This document shows positions 47,705-56,096 of a DNA stretch of 64,000 nucleotides, piece after piece. The notes beneath the pieces are model-generated. The model saw only the letters and a list, made by a program, of their open reading frames with translations, was not told the origin of the DNA and did not search any database. The position numbers were made by a program, and so were the translations under genes. Origin of the DNA: Pseudomonas mandelii (GTDB lineage: Bacteria > Pseudomonadota > Gammaproteobacteria > Pseudomonadales > Pseudomonadaceae). Location: contig NZ_JAMYDU010000005.1 of assembly GCF_024138395.1 (NCBI RefSeq), forward strand, positions 124,001 to 188,000. Direction: 5' to 3'. Every line of letters starts with the position of its first letter. The first letter of the stretch is position 1.

Positions 47705-48760
47705 ATGTTCAGATATTCGTCTTCGAGCGTTACAGCAGCGGCTGGTTTAACCGCGCTTCTGGTATTGACGGTGCCCGTTGTTGCGCACTCCGAAAGTCTT
47801 ACGGTTATTTCCTTCGGTGGTGCCACCAAGGCAGCGCAAGAGGGGGCTTATTTCAAACCCTTTGAGCAAAGTGGCGCTGGCAAAGTGGTGGTCGGCGAGT
47901 ACAGCGGAGAACTTTCCAAAATCAAAGCCATGGTCGATGTTGGCCAGGTCAGTTGGGACGTTGTCGAAGTCGAAAGCCCGGAACTGCTGCGAGGCTGTGA
48001 AGAAGGGCTGTTCGAGCGACTGGACCCGGCACTGATCGGCGAACCCAAAAACTATTTGCCAGGCGCCGTCAGCGAGTGTGGCGTGGCCAGTTATGTCTGG
48101 TCGATGGTGCTCGCCTACAACTCGAACAAGGTTGCCGCGGCCCCGAGCTCTTGGGCGGACATGTGGAACCTGCAGCAATTCCCGGGCAAGCGCGGCCTGC
48201 GCAAAGGCGCCAAATACACGCTGGAAGTGGCGTTGCTTGCCGATGGGGTCAAACAGGATGACCTGTACAAAGTGCTGGGCACCAAGGAAGGCGTGGACCG
48301 GGCGTTTCACAAGCTCGACCAGATCAAGCCCTCGATTCAGTGGTGGGAAGCCGGAGCGCAGCCACCGCAATGGCTGGCGGCAGGTGACGTGGTGATGTCG
48401 GCGGCCTACAACGGCCGGATTGCTGTCGCGCAAAAGGAAGGCTCGAAACTGGCCATCTCCTGGAACGGCCACCTCTACGATCCCGATCACTGGGCCATCG
48501 TTCGCGGCAGTCCGAACAAGGCGCTGGCCGAGCGGTTCATCGTGTTTGCCAGCCAGGCGAGCGGGCAGAAATTCTTCTCCACCCAGATCCCTTACGGCCC
48601 GATCCGCAAGGATGTGCTGGCGCAGCTTCCGGCCGACACGCTTGCCCAATTGCCCACCGCTCAGGCCAATCTTTCTGAAGGCCAGTTGGTCGATGCCACG
48701 TTCTGGGTCGATCACGGCGAAGAGCTTGAGGAACGTTTCAACGCTTGGGCGGCCCGCTAA
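47705..48760 (+). CDS. Periplasmic polyamine-type solute-binding protein, no ABC partner nearby
   Basis: The 351-aa protein has a signal peptide ending VVAHS before ESLTVISFGG and belongs to the PotD/SpuD type of binding proteins (GGATKAAQEGAYFKPFEQSG; SWDVVEVESPELLRGCEEG; YVWSMVLAYNSNK). It would capture a polyamine or amino-acid-like substrate in the periplasm. No ATPase or permease gene lies near; the neighbour is an APC-type permease instead. A partner ABC transporter may be encoded elsewhere, or the protein may feed other transporters. Confidence 0.9.
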   Translation: MFRYSSSSVTAAAGLTALLVLTVPVVAHSESLTVISFGGATKAAQEGAYFKPFEQSGAGKVVVGEYSGELSKIKAMVDVGQVSWDVVEVESPELLRGCEEGLFERLDPALIGEPKNYLPGAVSECGVASYVWSMVLAYNSNKVAAAPSSWADMWNLQQFPGKRGLRKGAKYTLEVALLADGVKQDDLYKVLGTKEGVDRAFHKLDQIKPSIQWWEAGAQPPQWLAAGDVVMSAAYNGRIAVAQKEGSKLAISWNGHLYDPDHWAIVRGSPNKALAERFIVFASQASGQKFFSTQIPYGPIRKDVLAQLPADTLAQLPTAQANLSEGQLVDATFWVDHGEELEERFNAWAAR

Positions 48761-48861
48761 ACCGCTGCTGTCGCCAATCGCAACTCAAGGATGAGTCGCG
48801 ATGTTTATCCCTGCCTTTCACATGAAGGCAATCAACAACAAGAAAACACGGGGAGTTTGTC

Positions 48862-50307
48862 ATGAATTCAAGTACAACCGCGTCCATCCAGGGAAAGTCC
48901 GGCGGATTGCGCCGGGTCCTGGGACTGGGTTCGTTGCTCGCCGTTGCGGTGGGCGTCGTGGTCTCGCAGGGCGTCATGGTGCTGATGCTGCAAGGGGCGG
49001 GCATCGCCGGTTTCGGTTTTATCATTCCGTTGGCTATCGCGTATGTGCTGGCAATCACCTACGCCTGGTCGTTTTCCGAGCTGGCCTTGATGATCCCGAA
49101 GGCAGGCAGTCTCAGCAGTTACACCGAAGTGGCGATCGGGCATTTCCCGGCCATTCTGGCGACCTTCTCGGGCTACATGGTGGTGGCGATGTTTGCGCTC
49201 TCCGCCGAACTTTTGCTGCTGGATCTGGTGATCAGCAAGGTCTATCCGAATGTCATTCCGCACATGGTGGTGGCCTACGGCGTGCTGGGGCTGTTCACTG
49301 TGTTGAACCTGTTTGGCATTGATGTGTTCGCCAAGCTGCAGAACGTGCTGGCGCTGGTGATGGTGGTGATCCTTGTTGGCATGGGGCTGGCTTCGCTGAG
49401 TAACGGTCAGGCCAGTTTGCAACTGCCGCTCGATCAGGGCTGGAATCCGTTGGAGTTCGGTGCAATCACTCTGGCTGCGATGGCTGTCTGGGGTTTTGTC
49501 GGGGCCGAATTCGTCTGCCCACTGGTGGAAGAAACCCGCAATCCCGAGCGCAATATTCCACGCTCGATGACCATTGGTTTGACGGTGATTTTTGGCGTGA
49601 TTGCGCTGTACTGCTTTGGCGCGCTGCTGTGCATTCCCCGTGAACAACTGGCCAGCGATGCGCTGCCTCACTACCTGCTCGCCACCACCGTTTTCGGTGA
49701 AGCAGGCAAGCTGTTCCTTGTGGTTGCGGCCATTACCGCCACTTGCAGCACCGTGAATTCATCCCTGGCTGCTTTGCCGCGCATGCTGTACGGCATGGCG
49801 CAAAATGGCCAGGCCTTCCCGCAATTCAAGAAGCTCACTGAACGCGGTCGCACGCCATGGGTGGCGGTGCTGTTCGTTGCCGCGATCACCGGCCTGCCGA
49901 TCCTCATTCTGGGGCACGACGCTGCCGCGATCAGCTTGCTGCTTCTGGCTGCCGCACTGGCGTGGCTGTTGGCCTACATCATCGTGCATATCGACGTGAT
50001 CGCCTTGCGCCGCCGCTATCCCCATCTGGCCCGTCCGTTCCGCTCACCGTTCTATCCTTGGCCACAAGTCGTCGGCATCGCCGGCATGCTGTTTGCGATC
50101 TACCACGTGTCGCCAACACCGGAGATGACCGCCAGTATTTTTGGCTGTGCCGGCGTGGTGCTGGGCGTGATTTCAGTAATTGCCGTGGTATGGGTCAAGT
50201 TCGTGATGCGTAAACCGCTGTTTACGCCGGAGCCGCTCATTCAAAACGAATCGCAGGGCAACGACGTGCCGAAAATGACTCCGATCGCTTCGGTGTCCGG
50301 GAACTGA
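48862..50307 (+). CDS. APC-family amino acid/polyamine permease
   Basis: This 481-aa protein has about twelve membrane helices. The first helix region RRVLGLGSLLAVAVGVVVSQG and the conserved AYAWSFSELALMIPKAGSLSSYTE-like segment (split around residues 65-90) are APC features; WGFVGAEFVCPLVEETRNPERNIPR matches helix 6 and its following loop. The substrate is probably an amino acid or amine. It follows the binding protein by 101 bp and precedes the transaminase by 28 bp. Confidence 0.9.
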   Translation: MNSSTTASIQGKSGGLRRVLGLGSLLAVAVGVVVSQGVMVLMLQGAGIAGFGFIIPLAIAYVLAITYAWSFSELALMIPKAGSLSSYTEVAIGHFPAILATFSGYMVVAMFALSAELLLLDLVISKVYPNVIPHMVVAYGVLGLFTVLNLFGIDVFAKLQNVLALVMVVILVGMGLASLSNGQASLQLPLDQGWNPLEFGAITLAAMAVWGFVGAEFVCPLVEETRNPERNIPRSMTIGLTVIFGVIALYCFGALLCIPREQLASDALPHYLLATTVFGEAGKLFLVVAAITATCSTVNSSLAALPRMLYGMAQNGQAFPQFKKLTERGRTPWVAVLFVAAITGLPILILGHDAAAISLLLLAAALAWLLAYIIVHIDVIALRRRYPHLARPFRSPFYPWPQVVGIAGMLFAIYHVSPTPEMTASIFGCAGVVLGVISVIAVVWVKFVMRKPLFTPEPLIQNESQGNDVPKMTPIASVSGN

Positions 50308-50335
50308 ACCTTTTTTCACTTCAGGAGAATAAGAA

Positions 50336-51718
50336 ATGACAACAGACTACAAACCTCAGCGCGAAACCAAGGATTACCAAGCGGCCGATGCCGCCCACCA
50401 CATCCAGGCATTCCTTGATCAGAAGGCGTTGAACGAAGAGGGGCCGCGCGTCATTGTCGGTGGTGACCGCCTGCATCTGTGGGATAACGACGGCAATCGT
50501 TACCTCGATGGCATGTCCGGTTTGTGGTGCACCAACCTCGGCTACGGACGCAAGGATCTCGCCGCGGCGGCGACCCGTCAGCTGGAGCAATTGCCGTACT
50601 ACAACATGTTCTTCCACACCACTCACCCGGCGGTGGTAGAGCTATCCGAGCTGCTGTTCAGCCTGCTGCCCAAGCACTACAGCCACGCGATATACACCAA
50701 CTCCGGCTCTGAAGCCAACGAGGTACTGATCCGTACTGTGCGCCGTTACTGGCAGGTGCTCGGCAAGCCGCAGAAGAAGATCATGATCGGTCGGTGGAAC
50801 GGATACCACGGCTCTACCCTGGCCGCCAGCGCGATGGGTGGCATGAAGTTCATGCACGAAATGGGGGGTGTGATCCCGGATGTCGCGCACATTGATGAGC
50901 CGTACTGGTTTGGCCATGAAGGTGATCTGACGCCCACCGAGTTTGGTTTGCGCGCGGCGCAGCAACTGGAGACCAGGATTCTCGAGCTGGGCGCGGAGAA
51001 CGTCGCTGCATTCATCGCCGAGCCGTTCCAGGGCGCTGGCGGCATGATCTTCCCGCCAGAGAGCTACTGGCCGCAAATCCAGCGAATCTGCCGCAAGTAC
51101 GACGTGCTGCTGTGTGCGGACGAGGTGATCGGTGGCTTCGGGCGTACCGGTGAATGGTTTGCGCACCAACACTTTGATTTCGAGCCGGATACCCTATCGA
51201 TCGCCAAGGGCCTGACCTCTGGCTACATCCCAATGGGCGGCCTGATTCTCAGCCGGCGCATGGCCGAGGTGCTGGTGGAGCAGGGCGGCGTGTTTGCCCA
51301 CGGCCTGACCTATTCCGGTCACCCGGTAGCGGCCGCGGTCGCTATCGCCAACCTCACGGCGCTGCGTGATGAGGGTGTGGTCTCCCAAGTGAAAAACGAC
51401 ACCGGCCCGTACCTGCAACAGTGCCTGCGCGAGGTGTTTGGCAATCACCCTCTGGTGGGTGAGATTCAGGGTGTCGGCCTGGTGGCGGCGTTACAGTTTG
51501 CCCAGGACAAGGCGACCCGCAAGCGCTTTGCCAACGAAGGCGATATCACCTGGCGCTGCCGCACGATCGGTTTTGAAGAAGGCGTGATTATTCGCTCGAC
51601 CCTGGGCCGCATGATCATGGCGCCGGCACTGATCGCCACGCGCGCTGAAATTGATGAGCTGGTTGGCAAGACCAAAATGGCCGTCGATAGAACCGCTAAA
51701 GAAATTGGCGTGCTCTAA
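50336..51718 (+). CDS. Class III aminotransferase (omega-amine/polyamine:pyruvate type)
   Basis: This 460-aa PLP enzyme resembles SpuC-like polyamine:pyruvate transaminases. Its PLP lysine is K291 in LSIAKGLTSGYIPMGG, with TNSGSEANEVLIRTVRRYW, GRWNGYHGSTLAASAMGG and CADEVIGGFGRTGEWFA as other signatures. Such enzymes move the terminal amino group of a diamine or omega-amino acid to pyruvate and make an aldehyde, which the upstream aldehyde dehydrogenase could oxidise. The substrate is inferred from this pairing only. Confidence 0.9.
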   Translation: MTTDYKPQRETKDYQAADAAHHIQAFLDQKALNEEGPRVIVGGDRLHLWDNDGNRYLDGMSGLWCTNLGYGRKDLAAAATRQLEQLPYYNMFFHTTHPAVVELSELLFSLLPKHYSHAIYTNSGSEANEVLIRTVRRYWQVLGKPQKKIMIGRWNGYHGSTLAASAMGGMKFMHEMGGVIPDVAHIDEPYWFGHEGDLTPTEFGLRAAQQLETRILELGAENVAAFIAEPFQGAGGMIFPPESYWPQIQRICRKYDVLLCADEVIGGFGRTGEWFAHQHFDFEPDTLSIAKGLTSGYIPMGGLILSRRMAEVLVEQGGVFAHGLTYSGHPVAAAVAIANLTALRDEGVVSQVKNDTGPYLQQCLREVFGNHPLVGEIQGVGLVAALQFAQDKATRKRFANEGDITWRCRTIGFEEGVIIRSTLGRMIMAPALIATRAEIDELVGKTKMAVDRTAKEIGVL

Positions 51719-52051
51719 ATAACGATTAGGCTCGCGCCAATTTACTGTAGGAGCGAGCCTGCTCGCGAGGGTCGTTAACGATAATGCGTGTTGTCTGAAT
51801 GAACGCGGCGCTTTTATGTTTTATCGCGAGCAGGTTCGCTCCTGCAAGTGTTGCGTTTATTAATACCGAGGTTAGTTGTTAGTTAGTTTTTTCATGGGCA
51901 ACAACTACAAAAATCATATTTTCGCTATTGGCATTCGCTAAGCACAATAAAACGACCCCGCCAGCAAAGTTGTCTACGCGGAATTAATTGTTGAAACAGC
52001 TGATCTGTCGCGACTTGCCGCGCCATAGTCGCCTCTCTGAAGGACACAAGC
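51719..52051. other. Gene-free stretch between transaminase and flavin monooxygenase
   Basis: This 333-bp gap contains one REP pair (51745-51847) followed by an AT-rich segment (51870-51990) that is a likely promoter region for the monooxygenase. I see no ORF or terminator. The AT-rich part contrasts with the GC-rich surroundings. Confidence 0.6.
51745..51847. repeat. REP pair (REPIN), CTGTAGGAGCGAGCCTGCTC type
   Basis: CTGTAGGAGCGAGCCTGCTC plus GCGA and the inverse TCGCGAGCAGGTTCGCTCCT face each other with about 50 bases between. The right unit has a few changes (GGTTCG for GGCTCG). Confidence 0.9.
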
Positions 52052-53317
52052 ATGAATGATAAAAAAATAGAAATAGATACGCTTGTCGTTGGGGCCGGCC
52101 AGGCTGGCGTCGCCATGAGCGAACACCTGAGCAAACTGGGTGTACCGCACCTTGTGCTGGAGCGTAACCGCATCGCCGAAGCGTGGCGCACTGGGCGTTG
52201 GGATTCGCTGGTGGCGAACGGCCCGGTCTGGCATGACCGCTTTCCCGGACTGGCCTTCGAAGACCTGGAGCCCGATGCCTTCGCCTCGAAAGATCGCGTA
52301 GCGGCTTACTTCGAAGCCTACGCCGAGAAGTTCGAAGCGCCGATTCGTACCGGTGTAGAAGTCAAGAAAGTGGTGCGCAACAGCGATCGTCCAGGCTTCA
52401 CCATCGAAACCTCCGATGGCGTGATTCAGGCCAATCGCGTGGTGGCGGCGACCGGTCCTTTCCAGCGTCCGGTCATCCCGCCGATTGCGCCGAAAGACAG
52501 CACGATCACGCAGATTCACTCGGCCCAGTATTTCAACCCGCAGCAGCTGCCCGAGGGCGGTGTGCTGGTGGTCGGTGCGGGCTCTTCCGGTGTGCAGATC
52601 GCCGATGAATTGCAGCGTGCCGGTAAACAAGTCTACCTGTCGGTCGGCCAGCATGACCGTCCGCCTCGCGCCTATCGCAACCGTGACTTTTGCTGGTGGC
52701 TGGGGGTGCTGGGGCTTTGGGATGCCGAAGTGATGGAGCCGGGTCGTGAGCACGTCACCATCGCGGTGAGCGGTGCGCGTGGCGGGCAGACCGTCGATTT
52801 CCGCGGGCTCGCCAAACAAGGCGTGACGCTGGTGGGGCTGACCCAATCGTTCAACGACGGCGTGGTGACTTTCCAGCAGGATCTGGCGCGCAACATTGCC
52901 GCGGGTGACGCGAATTACCTGTCGCTGCTGGACGCGGCGGATGCCTACATCGCACGCAACGGACTCGACCTCCCGGAAGAACCCGAAGCCAGGTTCATGC
53001 TTCCCGATCCAGAGTGCGTCAGCAACCCGATTCTCGAACTGAATCTGGCCGAGGCGGGCATCACCTCAATCATCTGGGCCACCGGCTACGCCGTCGATTA
53101 CAGCTGGCTGCAGGTCGACACCTTCGACGAGAAGGGCAAGCCGCGTCATCAGCGTGGGGTCTCGAACGAGCCGGGTGTCTACTTTGTGGGGCTGCCGTGG
53201 CTGTCGCGTCGCGGATCGAGCTTTATCTGGGGCGTTTGGCATGACGCCAAACATGTCGCTGGTCACATTGCCACCCAGCGCCAGTACCTCGAATACCGCG
53301 ACCCGTCGCAGCGTTAA
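52052..53317 (+). CDS. Flavin-containing monooxygenase-like (CzcO-type) oxidoreductase
   Basis: The 421-aa protein has two dinucleotide motifs: FAD-binding GAGQAGVAMSEHL (from about residue 13) and NADPH-binding GAGSSGVQIADEL (about residues 174-186), with a final ATGYAVDYSWLQ. Between them lies HSAQYF, a weakened form of the FMO fingerprint. Such enzymes N- or S-oxygenate soft nucleophiles or carry out Baeyer-Villiger reactions. Next to a Rid-family gene and amine-catabolic genes, N-oxidation of an amine is likely but not proven. Ribosome site GAAGGACA precedes the ATG. Confidence 0.88.
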   Translation: MNDKKIEIDTLVVGAGQAGVAMSEHLSKLGVPHLVLERNRIAEAWRTGRWDSLVANGPVWHDRFPGLAFEDLEPDAFASKDRVAAYFEAYAEKFEAPIRTGVEVKKVVRNSDRPGFTIETSDGVIQANRVVAATGPFQRPVIPPIAPKDSTITQIHSAQYFNPQQLPEGGVLVVGAGSSGVQIADELQRAGKQVYLSVGQHDRPPRAYRNRDFCWWLGVLGLWDAEVMEPGREHVTIAVSGARGGQTVDFRGLAKQGVTLVGLTQSFNDGVVTFQQDLARNIAAGDANYLSLLDAADAYIARNGLDLPEEPEARFMLPDPECVSNPILELNLAEAGITSIIWATGYAVDYSWLQVDTFDEKGKPRHQRGVSNEPGVYFVGLPWLSRRGSSFIWGVWHDAKHVAGHIATQRQYLEYRDPSQR

Positions 53318-53385
53318 GAATCGATCGAGGGAATGGTCCTTTGGCCATTCCCGATCTACACCTTCAGTTTCAGGGGAATCAGTTG

Positions 53386-53811
53386 ATGCCTACTCACACA
53401 CGCATTCGCATGTTCAATACCAAGGACACCTATCCCAACCAGTCGCTGGACAATGATCTTTGCCAGGCGGTACGGGCCGGCAACACGGTTTATGTGCGCG
53501 GCCAGATCGGCACCGATTTCGATGGCAACCTGGTGGGGCTTGGCGACCCGGGTGCACAAGCCGAACAGGCGATGAAAAACGTCAAACAGCTGCTGGAAGA
53601 AGCGGGGAGCGACCTTTCCCATATCGTCAAAACCACCACTTACATCATCGACCCGCGTTACCGCGAGCCGGTTTATCAAGTCGTGGGCAAGTGGCTGAAG
53701 GGAGTTTTTCCGATCTCGACGGGGTTGGTCATTTCCGGGCTGGGTCAACCGCAGTGGCTGATGGAAATCGATGTGATTGCCGTCATCCCGGACGACTGGC
53801 AAGCGAAGTAA
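53386..53811 (+). CDS. Rid-family (YjgF/UK114) protein lacking the RidA arginine
   Basis: This 141-aa protein starts MPTHTRIRMFNTKDTYPNQS and contains NTVYVRGQIGTDFDGNLV, EQAMKNVKQLLEEAGSDLSHIVKTTTYI and the C-terminal LMEIDVIAVIPDDW of the family. Canonical RidA has FPARSCVEV with the essential imine-deaminase arginine; here the segment is FPISTGLVI, so serine 111 stands in that place. It therefore belongs to a Rid subfamily without this activity, possibly hydrolase-like. The gene starts about 70 bp after the monooxygenase and ends the cluster. Confidence 0.88.
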   Translation: MPTHTRIRMFNTKDTYPNQSLDNDLCQAVRAGNTVYVRGQIGTDFDGNLVGLGDPGAQAEQAMKNVKQLLEEAGSDLSHIVKTTTYIIDPRYREPVYQVVGKWLKGVFPISTGLVISGLGQPQWLMEIDVIAVIPDDWQAK

Positions 53812-53820
53812 ACCCGATCC

Positions 53821-53922
53821 CTGCAGGAGCGAGCCTGCTCGCGAAAAAACGTCCAGGCCACGCGTTCATTCAGACAGGGCACGTATTTGTTGACGACCAT
53901 CGCGAGCAGGCTCGCTCCTGCA
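53821..53922. repeat. REP pair (REPIN), CTGCAGGAGCGAGCCTGCTC type
   Basis: CTGCAGGAGCGAGCCTGCTC with GCGA and the inverse TCGCGAGCAGGCTCGCTCCT plus GCA face each other. It separates the end of the catabolic cluster from the convergent EEP gene. Confidence 0.92.
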
Positions 53923-53925
53923 AGG

Positions 53926-55008
53926 TCAAGGCGCGGCGGGGAGGAGGAACCGCGCAATCACCGGCAAATGATCGGAAATCCGTAACGTATCGTCCTGCCG
54001 CACCCTCGCCTCCACCCGTTTGAGGTGCGGGCTGTAAAACAGGTAATCGACGGTCCGGTCCGGGCCGTTCAAACCCGGGTCATTCGGGTAATGGGTCAGC
54101 CATTGCGCCCGGTCGATACCGCTGGCTTCGTTGTTGGTGGGAATCATCGGGTATTTGTCCCACAGCACATGCAACGCACTGTCGGCGGAGTAGGGTGTGC
54201 GTTGCTCGGCGGGCAGGCGTCGATACTGGCCCAGCGGCAACAGGTTGAAGTCGCCACCGATCAGCCACGGCGTGCCGCGGCTTTCATACTTGTCGAGGAC
54301 CTTGGCCACGGCTATCACCTGGCGTTGCAAGGTTTCGTCGAGCGGGGTGGTAGCACGGTCCAGATGGGTGTTGAACACGGCCATTTGGCCGCCGTTGCTC
54401 AATGGCAGATGAGTGACCAGCAAGGCGTTTTTCGGCTTGAACTGACGGCTGATGAAATTGGCCGGTGCAACCGGTAATTGCAGGCGTTCGGCGTGTTCGA
54501 TCCGGTAGCGGCTCAGGGTTGCCAATTGCCGGCCAACGCTGCCGAAGATGTGCGGTTCAGGCACGAAGTCGGCCTTCCAGTCGAAGGTTTGAGCGCTGCA
54601 CGGATACAGGTCGGTGACTCGATCCTGAAGCAATTTGAACTGGTTCTGATAGTCGCTGGCCTTGGCGCCGTCATCGAGTTCCTGCAACAGCACGATGTCT
54701 GGTTGCTCGTCGCGAATCACCCGCGCCACTTCGTCGAGGCTGAAGGCCATGTCTTCAGGTGTAGGGCTCTCGTCGTTTCCTGCGGCCAGGTCATTCCAGA
54801 ATACGTAGCGCTTGCCTGCCAGGTACTGGACGTTCCAGGTCATCACCTTCAGCGCCTGGCCGGGCACCAGCGTCGGCGCCTGGGCGTTGCAACTGACCGG
54901 CAGCGCTTCCTTGGCTTCGGGGCGCCAGGTGAGGCTGTAGATCAGCAAGGCAATCAGGCCAATGGCAATCAACACGCACAGCAGGGTGTAGCGCAGTAGT
55001 CGGGTCAT
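53926..55008 (-). CDS. Endonuclease/exonuclease/phosphatase-family protein
   Basis: The start at 55008 (MTRLLRYTLLCVLIAIGLIALLIYS) gives 360 aa with one N-terminal membrane anchor and the rest outside. The EEP fold is seen in KVMTWNVQYL, PDIVLLQELDDG (metal-binding Glu), GGDFNLLPLG and SDHLPVIARF (catalytic Asp-His). Substrate could be DNA, a phosphodiester or a phospholipid; no motif decides. The TATGGCTCG-like ribosome region is weak. Confidence 0.85.
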   Translation of the reverse strand: MTRLLRYTLLCVLIAIGLIALLIYSLTWRPEAKEALPVSCNAQAPTLVPGQALKVMTWNVQYLAGKRYVFWNDLAAGNDESPTPEDMAFSLDEVARVIRDEQPDIVLLQELDDGAKASDYQNQFKLLQDRVTDLYPCSAQTFDWKADFVPEPHIFGSVGRQLATLSRYRIEHAERLQLPVAPANFISRQFKPKNALLVTHLPLSNGGQMAVFNTHLDRATTPLDETLQRQVIAVAKVLDKYESRGTPWLIGGDFNLLPLGQYRRLPAEQRTPYSADSALHVLWDKYPMIPTNNEASGIDRAQWLTHYPNDPGLNGPDRTVDYLFYSPHLKRVEARVRQDDTLRISDHLPVIARFLLPAAP

Positions 55009-55093
55009 GGCTCGGCTTATAGCGTTACAAAGTTGATCCCGAGCATAACCGAGCGCAAACGGCATGCCCATCAATTAGCCGCGACACATATCC

Positions 55094-55227
55094 CTGTAGC
55101 AGCTGGCGAAGCCTGCGTCCGGCTGCGAAGCAGTCGTAATCCAGAGAACGTGGTCTACCTGATGCACCGTGAACACTGATTTCACGACTGCTTCGCAGCC
55201 GGACGCAGGCTTCGCCAGCTGCTACAG
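55094..55227. repeat. Long palindromic intergenic repeat, CTGTAGCAGCTGGCGAAG family, copy 2
   Basis: CTGTAGCAGCTGGCGAAGCC and GGCTTCGCCAGCTGCTACAG are perfect inverses and the pairing continues through TGCGTCCGGCTGCGAAGCAG and its complement. It differs from the copy at 14033-14167 only in the central loop and a few bases. Confidence 0.9.
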
Positions 55228-55243
55228 GGGGGCGCATCGTTCT

Positions 55244-55918
55244 TCAAAGCGCTCCGTCAGCTTTCTCGGGTGCATCGCTGATCAGCATGAACAAACGAAA
55301 CACCACCACGCTGGTGAACAGTTGCAAAAAGCTGTGGGCGCTGTCGATCAGCAGCGAGATCACCGGGTTCTGCGGATCAGGGTAAACCGCCAGCGTCGCA
55401 CCCTTGAGCACCCACAGTGGGGCCATCACGCACAGAATGCACACCAGAATGCGCAGGAAGTTTCCGCGGGTCAGGCGCAGGCTTTCCTTCATCGCCGCCA
55501 GCGGTGCCATGCCGCGCAGCACCAGCAGGTACTCGCCGAACGCCAGCGTCACCATCAGCCAGATGCCCGGCAGGAAGTACAGCGACAGGCCGATCAGGAT
55601 CAGCAGCGTATTGAGGGCGGTCAGCAGGGCGAACCGCGGCCACAGGGTCGCGGAGGTTGCCAGCAAGTCGCGGGTGCGCGGCGATTCGCCACGGCTGCGG
55701 GCATCGAGAAACAGGATCAGCGCGGCGGTGTACAGCGGATACACCAGCAGGCCGACCATCACACTGATGCCGGGGAAACTGTCCGGCTCGGTGGAGTGGT
55801 TGACCACTTGTTGCAGCAGCGCCTCGAAAATCACCAGCGGCAGGCACAGCTGCACGATCTGGCGCAGATTGCGCTTGAAGAAATACAAAGAGTCACGCAG
55901 TACTTCGAACGGATTCAT
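55244..55918 (-). CDS. YciC-like integral membrane protein
   Basis: This 224-aa inner-membrane protein has about six hydrophobic segments. It starts MNPFEVLRDSLYFFKRNLRQIVQL, like the UPF0259/YciC family of Escherichia, and keeps the later LALTRGN-like segment as ESLRLTRGNFLRIL. The role is unknown. It is monocistronic, flanked by the long palindrome on one side and the DUF2076 gene on the other. Confidence 0.85.
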   Translation of the reverse strand: MNPFEVLRDSLYFFKRNLRQIVQLCLPLVIFEALLQQVVNHSTEPDSFPGISVMVGLLVYPLYTAALILFLDARSRGESPRTRDLLATSATLWPRFALLTALNTLLILIGLSLYFLPGIWLMVTLAFGEYLLVLRGMAPLAAMKESLRLTRGNFLRILVCILCVMAPLWVLKGATLAVYPDPQNPVISLLIDSAHSFLQLFTSVVVFRLFMLISDAPEKADGAL

Positions 55919-56096
55919 CAGTCGGTATCGCAGGTTGAAATCAGTGCCTCACTTTAACCGATGAACCCCTTTGGGGCGCAAACGTAAACGTTCGGTAAAG
56001 GTCATTGAAACATCCTGTATCAGCCTCCATTACGGGTGAGCACCTTATCCACCGTGGATGAGGGCGACGATTTTCCCGGCAATCTATGAGGTCGCC

